A stretch of DNA of 64,000 nt from Xanthomonas sp. NCPPB 1128 (lineage in GTDB: Bacteria > Pseudomonadota > Gammaproteobacteria > Xanthomonadales > Xanthomonadaceae), in contig NZ_LFME01000006.1 in assembly GCF_001043115.1 (NCBI RefSeq), positions 1 through 64,000 of the forward strand. Direction: 5' to 3'. Shown here one piece after another: positions 8,430 through 17,391 of this stretch. How positions within the stretch are numbered: the stretch's first letter is position 1; each line of letters begins with the position of its first letter. A program made the translations under genes and the position numbers. The notes under the pieces are model-generated. The model was not told the DNA's origin and searched no databases. It saw nothing but the letters and a program-made list of their open reading frames with translations.

Positions 8430-9809
8430 ATGGACCGGATCGACACGCGCGCCCTGCAAGACCTGGATGCCGCGCACCACCTGCACCCGTTCAACGACAA
8501 CGCCGCCCTGGCGCAGAAAGGCACCCGCATCCTCACCCGCGGCGACGGCGCCTACGTCTGGGATGCCGACGGCAACCAGTTGCTCGACGCCTTCGCCGGC
8601 CTGTGGTGCGTCAACGTCGGCTACGGGCGCAAGGAACTCGGTCAGGCCGCCGCGCGGCAGATGGAGCAGCTGGCGTACTACAACAGCTTCTTCCAGTGCA
8701 CCACCGAACCCACCATCCGCCTCGCCGCCAAGCTCGCCGAACTGGCGCCGGGCGACCTCGATCATGCCTTCTTCACCAATTCCGGCTCCGAGGCCAACGA
8801 CACCATCCTGCGCCTGGTGCGGCACTTCTGGGCAGTGCAGGACCAGCCGCAGAAGACCATCTTCATCGGCCGCCACGACGGCTACCACGGCACCACCATG
8901 GCCGGGGCCAGCCTCGGCGGGATGAAGGGCATGCACCGCCAGGGCGGCCTGCCGATTCCCGACATCCACCACATCGATCCCCCGTACGGCTTCGGCGACG
9001 GCGGCGACATGGACCCGGAGGAGTACGGGCTGCTGGCCGCGCGGCGGCTGGAGGATAAGATCCTGGAACTGGGGCCGGAGCGGGTGGCCGCGTTCATCGG
9101 CGAACCGATCATGGGCGCGATCGGCGTGTACATCCCACCGCGCAGCTACTGGCCGGAGATCGAACGCATCTGCCGCCACTACGACGTGCTGCTGGTCGCC
9201 GACGAGGTGATCTGCGGCTTCGGCCGCACCGGCGAATGGTTCGGCGCGCAGCATTTCGGCTTCCAACCGGACGTGATGACCATCGCCAAGGGCATCACCT
9301 CCGGCTACATCCCGCTCGGTGCGGCGATGTTCGGCACGCGCGTGGCCACCGTGCTGAAGGAGCAGGGCGGCGAGTTGGCGCACGGCTGCACTTACTCCGG
9401 TCACCCGGTGTGTGCGGCGGTGGCGCTGGAGAACCTGCGCCTGCTGCAGGACGAGGGCATCGTCGAACGCGCACGCAGCGAGATCGCGCCGTACCTGGCG
9501 CAGCGCTGGGCCGAGCTGGGCGAGCATCGGCTGGTCGGCGAGGCGCGCATCGTCGGCATGATCGGTGCGCTGGAGCTGGTGCCGGACAAGCCGCGCCGGC
9601 ACTACTTCCCCGAGCGCGGCAAGGTCGGCGCGCTGTGCCGCGACAACGCGCTGCGCCGCGGCCTGATCCTGCGCGCCACCCACGACGCGATGCTGCTGTC
9701 GCCGCCGTTGATCCTCAGTCGCGCCCAGGTCGACGAACTGTTCGACAAGGCCTGGCTGGCGCTGGAGGACACGGCGCAGGCCCTGGGCAAATCGCCCGGC
9801 GCTGGGTAG
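8430..9809 (+). CDS. spuC: Class III (omega) aminotransferase, putrescine-pyruvate type (SpuC-like)
   Basis: A 459-residue PLP enzyme of the class III family. The TNSGSEANDT motif binds cofactor phosphate, VADEVICGFGR holds the pyridine-contacting Asp, and Lys287 in IAKGITSGYIPLG forms the Schiff base. SpuC-type enzymes transfer the amino group of putrescine to pyruvate, a second route next to the gamma-glutamyl pathway. The start is ATG 8430 with GGAG nine bases upstream. It is followed after 76 bp by the periplasmic polyamine-binding protein. Beta-alanine or other omega-amino acid substrates are possible; the neighbours favour polyamines. Confidence 0.85.
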   Translation: MDRIDTRALQDLDAAHHLHPFNDNAALAQKGTRILTRGDGAYVWDADGNQLLDAFAGLWCVNVGYGRKELGQAAARQMEQLAYYNSFFQCTTEPTIRLAAKLAELAPGDLDHAFFTNSGSEANDTILRLVRHFWAVQDQPQKTIFIGRHDGYHGTTMAGASLGGMKGMHRQGGLPIPDIHHIDPPYGFGDGGDMDPEEYGLLAARRLEDKILELGPERVAAFIGEPIMGAIGVYIPPRSYWPEIERICRHYDVLLVADEVICGFGRTGEWFGAQHFGFQPDVMTIAKGITSGYIPLGAAMFGTRVATVLKEQGGELAHGCTYSGHPVCAAVALENLRLLQDEGIVERARSEIAPYLAQRWAELGEHRLVGEARIVGMIGALELVPDKPRRHYFPERGKVGALCRDNALRRGLILRATHDAMLLSPPLILSRAQVDELFDKAWLALEDTAQALGKSPGAG

Positions 9810-9885
9810 TCTGGGCTGTCCACCCCGGATCCGGCGCGTGTCGCGGATCCTCCCCCTCTTGCCCATGGACCTGCGGAGACCTGCC

Positions 9886-11007
9886 ATGACCCTGCGACTG
9901 CTCACTCTTTCCCTGGCCACGGCGCTGCTCGCCGGCTGCGGCGGCTCCAGCAGCGATGCGGACAAGGCGGGGCAGGGCGAGGCGAAGGTGCTCAACGTCT
10001 ACAACTACTCGGACTACATCGCCGAGAACACGATCCCCGAGTTCGAGAAGCAGAGCGGCATCAAGGTCACCTACGACGTCTTCGACAGCGACGAGATGGT
10101 GGAGACCAAGCTGCTGGCCGGCGGCAGTGGCTACGACGTGGTGGTGCCGACGCTGAACTTCTTCGGCCGGCAGATCCAGGCCGGCGTGTTCCTGCCGCTG
10201 GACAAGAGCAAGATCCCCAACCTGGCCAATCTCGATCCGCAGATCATGCAGCGCATCGCGCAGCAGGATCCGGGCAACAAGTACGGCGTGCCGTACATGG
10301 TCGGCACCACCGGCATCGGCTACAACGTGGACAAGGTCAAGGCCGCGTTCGGCAGCACCGACATCGCCAACAGCTGGGACCTGGTGTTCAAGCCCGAGAA
10401 CCTGTCCAAGCTCAAGGACTGCGGCGTGACCCTGCTGGACACGCCCTCGGACCTGATCCCGATCGCGCTGCACTACCTGGGCGAGGATCCGCACAGCACC
10501 GACCCGGCCAAGATCGAGCAGGCCGCGGCGCTGATCAAGCGCATCCGCCCGTACGTGCAGAACTTCCACTCCTCGCAGTACGTGACCTCGCTGGCCAACG
10601 GCAGCACCTGCCTGGCGGTGGGCTGGTCCGGCGACATCATCCAGGCGCGCGACCGCGCCGAGGAAGCCAAGAACGGCGTGCACGTGGCCTATTCGATTCC
10701 CAAGGAGGGCGCGCCGCAGTGGTTCGACATGCTGGCCATCCCCAAGGACGCCAAGCATCCGGAGAACGCCTACGCGTTCATCAACTACCTGCTGACGCCG
10801 AAGGTGGCCGCGGCCAATACCGACTTCATCCACTACGCCAACCCGGTCCCGCAGGCGACCCCGCTGGTGGATGCGGCAATCCGCAACGATCCCACCATCT
10901 ATCCGCCGCCGGAAGTGGCCGCGAAGATGTTCACCTATTCGATCAACCCGCCCGAGGTGGACAAGCTGTATACCCGCCTGTGGACGGAGATCAAGACCGG
11001 GCGTTGA
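9886..11007 (+). CDS. potF: Periplasmic polyamine-binding protein of an ABC importer (PotF/SpuD-like)
   Basis: A 373-residue solute-binding protein. The signal sequence ends in a lipobox (LLAGC, Cys18), so it is probably a lipoprotein. The mature part starts with LNVYNYSDYIAENTIPEFEK, typical of PotD/PotF-type proteins that bind putrescine or spermidine. ATG 9886 gives a clean signal peptide. Its ATPase and permeases (16249-19198) are separated from it by the EmrAB efflux operon, an unusual split of one transporter. Confidence 0.9.
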   Translation: MTLRLLTLSLATALLAGCGGSSSDADKAGQGEAKVLNVYNYSDYIAENTIPEFEKQSGIKVTYDVFDSDEMVETKLLAGGSGYDVVVPTLNFFGRQIQAGVFLPLDKSKIPNLANLDPQIMQRIAQQDPGNKYGVPYMVGTTGIGYNVDKVKAAFGSTDIANSWDLVFKPENLSKLKDCGVTLLDTPSDLIPIALHYLGEDPHSTDPAKIEQAAALIKRIRPYVQNFHSSQYVTSLANGSTCLAVGWSGDIIQARDRAEEAKNGVHVAYSIPKEGAPQWFDMLAIPKDAKHPENAYAFINYLLTPKVAAANTDFIHYANPVPQATPLVDAAIRNDPTIYPPPEVAAKMFTYSINPPEVDKLYTRLWTEIKTGR

Positions 11008-11105
11008 GCAGTTGGCCTTTATGGTCCCGGGTAGCGGCTTGCCGTTGAACGAGCAGGCGTTGAGCGCTGCGCTTGTCCAAACCGGCCACCGCAGACGCTA
11101 ACACC

Positions 11106-11135
11106 TGTTGTGGGAGGGACTTCAGTCCCGACGCG
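11106..11135. repeat. REP-like palindrome (GTGGGAGGGACTTCAGTCCC type)
   Basis: A short palindrome, GGGACTTCAGTCCC with flanks, variant of the REP elements found elsewhere in the window. It is one of at least three such units in the gap after potF. Confidence 0.65.
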
Positions 11136-11166
11136 ATGCTGCCCGGGACATCTGGCGTCTTCGCTC

Positions 11167-11191
11167 GTCGCGGCTGAAGCCGCTCCTACAA
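11167..11191. repeat. REP element, reverse orientation
   Basis: Reads GTCGCGGCTGAAGCCGCTCC and continues TACAA, the reverse complement of the GTAGGAGCGG-type REP at 11264. Together with that copy it forms a spaced inverted pair downstream of potF. Confidence 0.8.
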
Positions 11192-11263
11192 GGTCTGCTG
11201 GCGCACGCAGTACCGCGTCGGCAGGCTCTCCCGATTGAGATCGGACAGGCAAGAACCTCTCCC

Positions 11264-11290
11264 GTAGGAGCGGCTTCAGCCGCGACGGGC
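11264..11290. repeat. REP element, forward orientation
   Basis: GTAGGAGCGGCTTCAGCCGC followed by GACGGGC, the commonest palindromic repeat of this window. A decayed half-copy (GCGGCTGAAGGGC) follows near 11310. The rest of the 561-bp gap between potF and emrA holds no gene that I can support. Confidence 0.8.
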
Positions 11291-11465
11291 CTTCCCGATA
11301 GCGCCTCATCGCGCGGCTGAAGGGCACCCCGAAACATTGGTCCCCCCATCGGGATGAGACACCGGGACATCGCTCCCTCGACGCAAGCGGCCGGGTCTGG
11401 CGCTGCATAGCGTCCGCAATCGCGGAGACGCCGCAGAGGCACCGCCACGCCATGCTCACACACTC

Positions 11466-11486
11466 TGTACTCGCCGGTACAAATAA
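11466..11486 (+). promoter_or_regulatory. Candidate operator/promoter of the emrA operon
   Basis: TGTAC and GTACA at 11466-11470 and 11477-11481 form an inverted repeat with a six-base spacer. It directly abuts and slightly overlaps an AT-rich AAATAAT, a plausible -10, about 85 bp before the chosen emrA start. This is the layout of a repressor site over a core promoter (TetR/MarR type). No regulator gene is adjacent. Confidence 0.4.
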
Positions 11487-11568
11487 TGCGCCGTCCGGCG
11501 TACGCTACCGTCTGGTGGCCCGCTGTCCCAACCCGGCGACGTTCTTCCTCTCCCCAGGAATCAGCGAC

Positions 11569-12837
11569 TTGAGCAACCACGACCCACACTCCTCGCAGGC
11601 GCCGCGGCAGGCCGCCGCGCACGATGCCCATGCCGACCAGGGCCAGTCCGGCACGCCCCGGGACGACAAGCGCCGTGACGGCAAGGGCCGGGACGACGAT
11701 GGCAAGCCCGACACGCCGTCGCCGCTGAAGAACCCCAAGGTCAAATGGACCCTGCTGCTGATCGGCCTGCTGGTGGTGATCGGCCTGGTGGTGTGGCTGA
11801 TCTACTACCTCACCACCGGCCGCTACCTGCAGGAGACCAACAACGCCTATCTGCAGGCCGACACCGTGGCGGTGGCGCCGCGGGTCAACGGCTACGTGAC
11901 CGCGGTGTACGTGCGCGACAACCAGACCGTGGTCTCCGGGCAGCCGCTGCTGGAGATCGACCCGCGCACCTACCGCGCCACCCTGGAGCAGGCGCAAGCC
12001 GTCATCGCGGTGCGCCAGGCCGACATCGCCGCCGCCGAGGCCGGGTTGCAGGCGCAGCGCGCCAGCGTGCTGCAGGCGCGCACCCAGGTCACCGCGGCAG
12101 CTGCCAGCCTGCGCTTCGCCCAGGGCGAGGCCAAGCGTTTCGGGCCGCTGGCCGCGTCCGGCGCCGACACCCACGAACACTACGAAAGCATCCTCCACGA
12201 CCGCGAGCGCGCGCAGGCGCAGTTCGACGCGGCCAAGGCCCAGGTCGCCGCTGCCGAGAGCCAGGTGCAGGGCACCAGCGCCAAGCTCGATCAGGCCCGC
12301 GCCGGCCTGGTACAGGCGCAGGCCGACGCCACGCAGGCGCAGGTGGCGGTAGAGGACACCCGCCTGACCGCGCGCATCGCCGGCCGCATCGGCGACAAGA
12401 CCGTGCAGGTCGGCCAGTTCGTCGCCGCCGGCACCCGGCTGATGAGCGTGGTGCCGGTGGAGGCGCTGTACCTGAGCGCCAACTTCAAGGAAACCCAGGT
12501 CGGGCTGATGCGGCCGGGGCAGCCGGCGCGGATCGAGGTCGATGCGCTGTCGGGCGTGGAACTGGATGGCGTGGTCGAGAGTATCGCCCCGGGCACCGGG
12601 TCGCAGTTCGCGCTGCTGCCGCCGGAGAATGCCACCGGCAACTTCACCAAGGTGGTACAGCGGGTGCCGGTGCGGATCCGCCTCAAGGCCGGCGCCGAAG
12701 CGCGCAAGGTGCTGGTGCCGGGCATGTCGGTGACGGTGACCGTCGATACGCGCGGCGCCAAGGACGCCAAGCAGCGCGTGGAGGAAGAAGACGCGCAGGG
12801 CCAGGATGCGGTCGCCCCGCGCGGGCGCACCCCGTGA
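11569..12837 (+). CDS. emrA: Efflux periplasmic adaptor, EmrA/HlyD family
   Basis: A 422-residue membrane fusion protein. A charged, low-complexity cytoplasmic tail (about 55 residues) precedes one transmembrane helix (LLLIGLLVVIGLVVWLIYY). Then come the lipoyl half-motifs (VNGYVTAVYVRDNQTV) and a long Ala/Gln-rich coiled coil. I place the start at TTG 11569 because AGGAA lies nine bases upstream and a likely promoter lies at 11466-11486, inside the longer frame that begins at 11452. The TGA overlaps the emrB start. It would link the EmrB pump to the outer-membrane factor. Confidence 0.87.
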   Translation: MSNHDPHSSQAPRQAAAHDAHADQGQSGTPRDDKRRDGKGRDDDGKPDTPSPLKNPKVKWTLLLIGLLVVIGLVVWLIYYLTTGRYLQETNNAYLQADTVAVAPRVNGYVTAVYVRDNQTVVSGQPLLEIDPRTYRATLEQAQAVIAVRQADIAAAEAGLQAQRASVLQARTQVTAAAASLRFAQGEAKRFGPLAASGADTHEHYESILHDRERAQAQFDAAKAQVAAAESQVQGTSAKLDQARAGLVQAQADATQAQVAVEDTRLTARIAGRIGDKTVQVGQFVAAGTRLMSVVPVEALYLSANFKETQVGLMRPGQPARIEVDALSGVELDGVVESIAPGTGSQFALLPPENATGNFTKVVQRVPVRIRLKAGAEARKVLVPGMSVTVTVDTRGAKDAKQRVEEEDAQGQDAVAPRGRTP

Positions 12838-14411
12838 GCGAAGCGGCCGCGGCGGCTGGCGCGCAGGCGCCGCAAAAGGCCGACAGCGGCGCCTGGCTGG
12901 CGGTGGCCGCCGGCACCATCGGCTCGTTCATGGCGACGCTGGACATCTCCATCGTCAACGCCGCGCTGCCGACCATCCAGGGCGAGGTCGGCGCCAGCGG
13001 CACCGAGGGCACCTGGATCTCGACCTCCTACCTGGTCGCCGAGATCGTGATGATCCCGCTGACCGGCTGGTTCGTACGCACCCTCGGGCTGCGCAATTTC
13101 CTGCTGATCTGCGCGCTGCTGTTCACCTTCTTCTCGGTGGTGTGCGGGCTGTCCAACAGCCTGACCATGATGATTCTCGGCCGCGTCGGCCAGGGTTTCG
13201 CCGGCGGCGCGCTGATCCCCACCGCGCTGACCATCGTCGCCACGCGCCTGCCGCCGGCGCAGCAGACCCTGGGCACGGCGCTGTTCGGCATGACCGTGAT
13301 CCTGGGCCCGGTGATCGGGCCGCTGCTGGGCGGCTGGCTCACCGAGAACGTCAGTTGGCACTACGCGTTCTTTCTCAACGTGCCGGTCTGCGCCGGTCTG
13401 GTGGCGCTGCTGCTGCTCGGGCTGCCGCACGAGCGCATGTATCTGCGCGGGCTGCTGGATGCCGACTGGCTCGGCATCTTCGGCCTGACCGCGGGGCTGG
13501 GCGCCTTGACCGTGGTGCTGGAGGAGGGCCAGCGCGAGCGCTGGTTCGAATCCACCGAGATCGTGCTGCTGAGTGTGGTCTCGCTGGTCGGCTTCATTGC
13601 CCTGGTGGCCTCGCAGTTCTTCAGCCGGCAGCCGGTGATCCGCCTGTCGATCCTGCTGCAGCGCAGTTTCGGCGCGGTGTTCGTGATGGTGATGGCGGTG
13701 GGCATGATCCTGTTCGGGGTCATGTACATGATCCCGCAGTTCCTGGCGGTGATCTCCGGCTACAACACCGAGCAGTCCGGCTACGTGGTGCTGCTGTCGG
13801 GCATCCCCACCGTGCTGCTGATGCCGATGATGCCCAAGCTGCTGACCACGGTGGACGTGCGCGTGCTGGTGCTCGGCGGGCTGACCTGCTTCGCCACCGC
13901 CTGCTTCGTCAACATGCATCTCACCGCCGAATCGGTCGGCATGCACTTCGTCGCCGGGCAGCTGCTGCAAGGCTGCGGGCTGGCGCTGGCGATGATGTCG
14001 CTCAACCAGGCGGCGATCTCCTCGGTGCCGCCGGACCTGGCCGGCGATGCCTCGGGCCTGTTCAACGCCGCGCGCAACATGGGCGGTTCGATCGGCCTGG
14101 CGCTGATCTCCACCTTCCAGGAGCGGCGCATGGTGTTCCACACGCAGATGCTCGGCAGCGGTACCACTGCCAACTCGCCACTGGCGCAGGACTACCTGCA
14201 CGGCATCGCCGCGCAGCTGCAGTCGGTCTCCGGCGCCGGCGCGGCGATGCAGTCGCTGGCGCAACTGGCGCGGATGGTGCAGCAGCAGGCGCTGGTGATG
14301 ACCTACAACGACCTGTTCTGGATCTTCGGGGTGATCGTGGTCTGCACGATCCCACTGACGTTCCTGCTCAAGCCGCTGCCCAAGGGCGGCGCCCCGCTCG
14401 CGATGCATTGA
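12834..14411 (+). CDS. emrB: DHA2-family multidrug/H+ antiporter, EmrB type
   Basis: A 525-residue inner-membrane pump with about 14 hydrophobic segments. TM1 has the DHA2 motif LDISIVNAALPTIQ, and GPVIGPLLGGWL is the antiporter motif C in TM5. It starts at GTG 12834, whose last bases overlap the emrA stop (GTGA), so the two are translationally coupled. With EmrA and the following lipoprotein it forms a complete tripartite export system. Typical substrates are hydrophobic toxins and uncouplers; the position inside a polyamine cluster raises other options. Confidence 0.92.
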   Translation: MSEAAAAAGAQAPQKADSGAWLAVAAGTIGSFMATLDISIVNAALPTIQGEVGASGTEGTWISTSYLVAEIVMIPLTGWFVRTLGLRNFLLICALLFTFFSVVCGLSNSLTMMILGRVGQGFAGGALIPTALTIVATRLPPAQQTLGTALFGMTVILGPVIGPLLGGWLTENVSWHYAFFLNVPVCAGLVALLLLGLPHERMYLRGLLDADWLGIFGLTAGLGALTVVLEEGQRERWFESTEIVLLSVVSLVGFIALVASQFFSRQPVIRLSILLQRSFGAVFVMVMAVGMILFGVMYMIPQFLAVISGYNTEQSGYVVLLSGIPTVLLMPMMPKLLTTVDVRVLVLGGLTCFATACFVNMHLTAESVGMHFVAGQLLQGCGLALAMMSLNQAAISSVPPDLAGDASGLFNAARNMGGSIGLALISTFQERRMVFHTQMLGSGTTANSPLAQDYLHGIAAQLQSVSGAGAAMQSLAQLARMVQQQALVMTYNDLFWIFGVIVVCTIPLTFLLKPLPKGGAPLAMH

Positions 14412-14418
14412 GGATTCC

Positions 14419-15927
14419 ATGGCCCAGCGTTTCTCCCGCGTTCTCGTCGCCGCTGCACTGCCGTCGCTGCTGACGGCCTGCATGCTCGGCCCGGACTACG
14501 TGAAGCCGCCGCCGGTGGCCGAGGCGGCGCTGGCGCAGCCGCGGCTGCATCGCGCCGATGCCACGGCCGCCGCTGCCGGGGTGGTGCCGGCACCGCCGCC
14601 GCAGCGCTGGTGGGACACCCTGCAGGACCCGCAGTTGACCATGCTGGTCGAGCAGGCCCTGCAGCACAGCCCGAACCTGCGCTTGGCCCAGGCGCGCCTG
14701 CGCGCCTCGCGCGCGCTGGTCGACCAGCGGCACGCCGAGCAGTTGCCCAGCGTCGGCGCCAACGCGGCCTATCTCAACGCACACGCGCCGGATGCGCTGA
14801 CCGATCGCCTGGGCAGCATCGCCGCCGGCACCGGCCAGCCGGTGGAGATCGATCCGCGCGCGCAGCTCTACAGCGTCGGCATCGATGCCAGTTGGGAACT
14901 GGATTTCTTCGGCCGCCGCCGCCGTGCCAGCGAGGGCGCACTGGCCGATGCCCAGGCCGACGAGGCCGACCTGGCCGACACCCAGGTGCAGATCGCCGCC
15001 GAAGTGGGGCAGGCCTACCTGGGCTACCGCAGCACCCGTGCGCGCATGGCCGTGGCCCAGCGCAATCTGGAGGCCGCCCGCCAGACCCTGCAACTGACCC
15101 GCCAGCGCCGCGAGCGCGGCGCCGACGCCGACCTGCAGGTGGAGCGCGCACAGGCGCAGCTGCAGCAGCAGGAGGCGGTGCTGCCGGACCTGCAGGCGCA
15201 GGCGCAGGTGGCGCTGGACCAACTGGCGCTGATGATCGGCCGCGAGCCGGGCGCGCTCGACGCCGAACTGGCCGCGGACCGGCCGTTGCCGACGCTGCCG
15301 GCAACGGTGCCGGTGGACGATGCCGGCGCGCTGATCCGCCGGCGCCCGGACGTGCGCCGCGCCGAGCGCCAGCTGGCGGCCTCGTCGGCGAAGATCGGCG
15401 AAGCGCTGACCGCGTACTTCCCGCAGGTCACCCTGCTGGGCAACATCGGCATGGCCGCGACCTCGCCGGGCGATCTCGGCCGCGACGCGGTCAATAGCGT
15501 GGTGGCGCCGTTCCTGCGCTGGTCGATCTTCGATTTCGGCGGCACCCGTGCCAAGGTCGAGCAGGCCCGCGCCGGCAACGCCGCACGCCTGGCCGCCTAC
15601 GAGGGCACGGTGCTGGCCGCGCTGCAGGACGCCAACGGCGCGCTGGCGCGATTCGGCGGCGCGCGCCAGCAGGCGCTGGCCGCGGACAAGGCCGCGGCCA
15701 GCGCGGATCGTTCCGCCGCGCTGCTGCAACAACGCTATGCCGCCGGCGCCTCGTCGCTGATCGATGCGCTGGACGTGCAGCGCCAGCAGGCCTCGGCGCA
15801 GGACAGCGCACTGCAGGCGCATACCCAGGTGCTGCTGCGCTACGTGGCCTTGCAGAAGAGTCTGGGCCTGGGCTGGGCGGCGCCTGAGGCACCAGCGTCC
15901 GCGTCAGCGCCAGCCACGGCGCAGTGA
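14419..15927 (+). CDS. Outer-membrane efflux lipoprotein (OprM/NodT family)
   Basis: A 502-residue outer-membrane factor. The signal peptide ends in LLTAC (Cys21). Two OEP repeats follow, rich in Ala/Gln coiled-coil heptads, with the RRRPDVRRAERQLAAS motif typical of the second repeat. It begins seven bases after emrB and closes the tripartite pump. About 60 bp of its 3' end, plus 45 bp of downstream DNA, are duplicated at 16050-16158; the copy lies outside any gene. Confidence 0.92.
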   Translation: MAQRFSRVLVAAALPSLLTACMLGPDYVKPPPVAEAALAQPRLHRADATAAAAGVVPAPPPQRWWDTLQDPQLTMLVEQALQHSPNLRLAQARLRASRALVDQRHAEQLPSVGANAAYLNAHAPDALTDRLGSIAAGTGQPVEIDPRAQLYSVGIDASWELDFFGRRRRASEGALADAQADEADLADTQVQIAAEVGQAYLGYRSTRARMAVAQRNLEAARQTLQLTRQRRERGADADLQVERAQAQLQQQEAVLPDLQAQAQVALDQLALMIGREPGALDAELAADRPLPTLPATVPVDDAGALIRRRPDVRRAERQLAASSAKIGEALTAYFPQVTLLGNIGMAATSPGDLGRDAVNSVVAPFLRWSIFDFGGTRAKVEQARAGNAARLAAYEGTVLAALQDANGALARFGGARQQALAADKAAASADRSAALLQQRYAAGASSLIDALDVQRQQASAQDSALQAHTQVLLRYVALQKSLGLGWAAPEAPASASAPATAQ

Positions 15928-15970
15928 GCACGCGCTGCTGTTACGAATCCCCAATCCCGATTCCCGAATC
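15864..15970. repeat. Direct repeat, copy A (3' end of efflux gene plus heptad repeat)
   Basis: Starts GGGCCTGGGCTGGGCGGCGC within the last codons of the outer-membrane gene and continues through its stop codon into a GAATCCCCAATCCC-type heptad cluster (15944-15970). A near-identical copy lies 186 bp downstream. Confidence 0.85.
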
Positions 15971-16049
15971 TCGTGCGGCCGTGCCGCGCGGCATAGCCGC
16001 TGCCGTATCGCCGACACAACGGCCGCAGCCACACTGAAGGGCCTGGGCT

Positions 16050-16158
16050 GGGCCTGGGCTGGGCGGCGCCTGAGGCACCAGCGTCCGCGTCAGCGCCAGC
16101 CACGGCGCAGTGAGCGCGCACTGCTGTTACGAATCCCCAATCCCCACTCCCGAATCCC
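16050..16158. repeat. Direct repeat, copy B
   Basis: Near-identical to 15864-15970, including a copy of the efflux gene's stop codon and the heptad cluster (16130-16158). An extra GGGCTGGGCCT unit precedes it. It lies in the 321-bp gap before the polyamine ATPase gene and is not part of a recognisable gene. Confidence 0.85.
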
Positions 16159-16248
16159 GCGCCGTCACAGCTACACTGAAGCTCACCGCGCCGCGGTCGC
16201 CACTGCAGCGGCGCTCCGCACGACGGCGTGCTTTACGGGGAATCAGCG

Positions 16249-17391
16249 ATGGCGTTGAGCGAAGCGAGAACCGACCATCTGCCGGCACCGCCGCCGGCCA
16301 AGGGTGCCGGCTATGTGTCCATCGCCGGCCTGCGCAAGGAGTTCGACGGGTTCGTCGCGCTGGACGACATCGACCTGGACATCGGCCAGGGCGAGATCTT
16401 CGCGCTGCTCGGCGGCTCCGGCAGCGGCAAGTCGACGCTGTTGCGCTGCCTGGGTGGGTTCGAGCAGCCCAGCCGCGGCCGCATCGTGCTCGACGGCCAG
16501 CCGCTGGATGGACTGCCGCCGTACCAGCGTCCGCTCAACATGATGTTCCAGTCCTACGCGCTGTTCCCGCACATGAGCGTGGAGCAGAACATCGCCTTCG
16601 GGCTGAAGCAGGACGGGCTGTCGCGCAGCGCCATCGCCAGCCGCGTCGGCGAGATGCTGGAGCTGGTGCGGCTGGGCACGCTCGGCAAGCGCAAGCCGCA
16701 CCAGCTCTCCGGCGGACAGCAGCAGCGCGTGGCGCTGGCGCGCTCGCTGGCCAAGCGGCCGAAACTGCTGCTGCTGGACGAGCCGATGGGCGCGCTGGAC
16801 AAGAAGCTGCGCTCGCAGATGCAACTGGAGCTGGTGTCCATCATCGAGACCTCGGGCGTGACCTGCGTGATGGTCACCCACGACCAAGAGGAGGCGATGA
16901 CCATGGCCACGCGCATCGCGCTGATGGAGCAGGGCCGCATCCGCCAGGTCGGGACGCCGGGCGACATCTACGAGTCGCCGAACAGCCGTTTCGTCGCCGA
17001 GTTCATCGGCTCGGTGAACATGTTCGAGGGCCGCATCGGCGAGGACCACCCCGACCATGTGACCGTGCTGTGCCCGCAGTTCCCGGTGCCGATCTACATC
17101 AGCCACGGCATCACCGGCGTGGAAGGGCAGGAGGTGGCGTTCGCGGTGCGTCCGGAAAAGGTCTGGATCACCAAGGGCGAGCCGGAGCAGATCTACAACA
17201 AGGCGCTGGGCACCATCGAGGACATCGCCTATTTCGGCAGCCACTCGATCTTCCACGTGCGCCTGCCCAGCGGCATCCGTGTGCAATCCAACTTCGCCAA
17301 CCAGAAGCGCTGGGACAGCGAAGGCATGACCTGGGGCGACACGGTGTGGGTGTCGTGGGACGACAACGACGGCGTGGTGCTGACCGCATGA
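16249..17391 (+). CDS. potG: Polyamine ABC transporter ATP-binding protein (PotG/PotA-like)
   Basis: A 380-residue ABC ATPase. Walker A is GGSGSGKST, the Q-loop is in MMFQSYALFPHM, the signature is LSGGQQQRV, Walker B is LLLLDEPMGALD and the switch His is in VTHDQEE. A TOBE-like domain follows from about residue 290. The start is ATG 16249, with GGGGA seven bases upstream. The stop overlaps the start of the first permease. It powers import of polyamines delivered by the PotF-like protein. Confidence 0.94.
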   Translation: MALSEARTDHLPAPPPAKGAGYVSIAGLRKEFDGFVALDDIDLDIGQGEIFALLGGSGSGKSTLLRCLGGFEQPSRGRIVLDGQPLDGLPPYQRPLNMMFQSYALFPHMSVEQNIAFGLKQDGLSRSAIASRVGEMLELVRLGTLGKRKPHQLSGGQQQRVALARSLAKRPKLLLLDEPMGALDKKLRSQMQLELVSIIETSGVTCVMVTHDQEEAMTMATRIALMEQGRIRQVGTPGDIYESPNSRFVAEFIGSVNMFEGRIGEDHPDHVTVLCPQFPVPIYISHGITGVEGQEVAFAVRPEKVWITKGEPEQIYNKALGTIEDIAYFGSHSIFHVRLPSGIRVQSNFANQKRWDSEGMTWGDTVWVSWDDNDGVVLTA

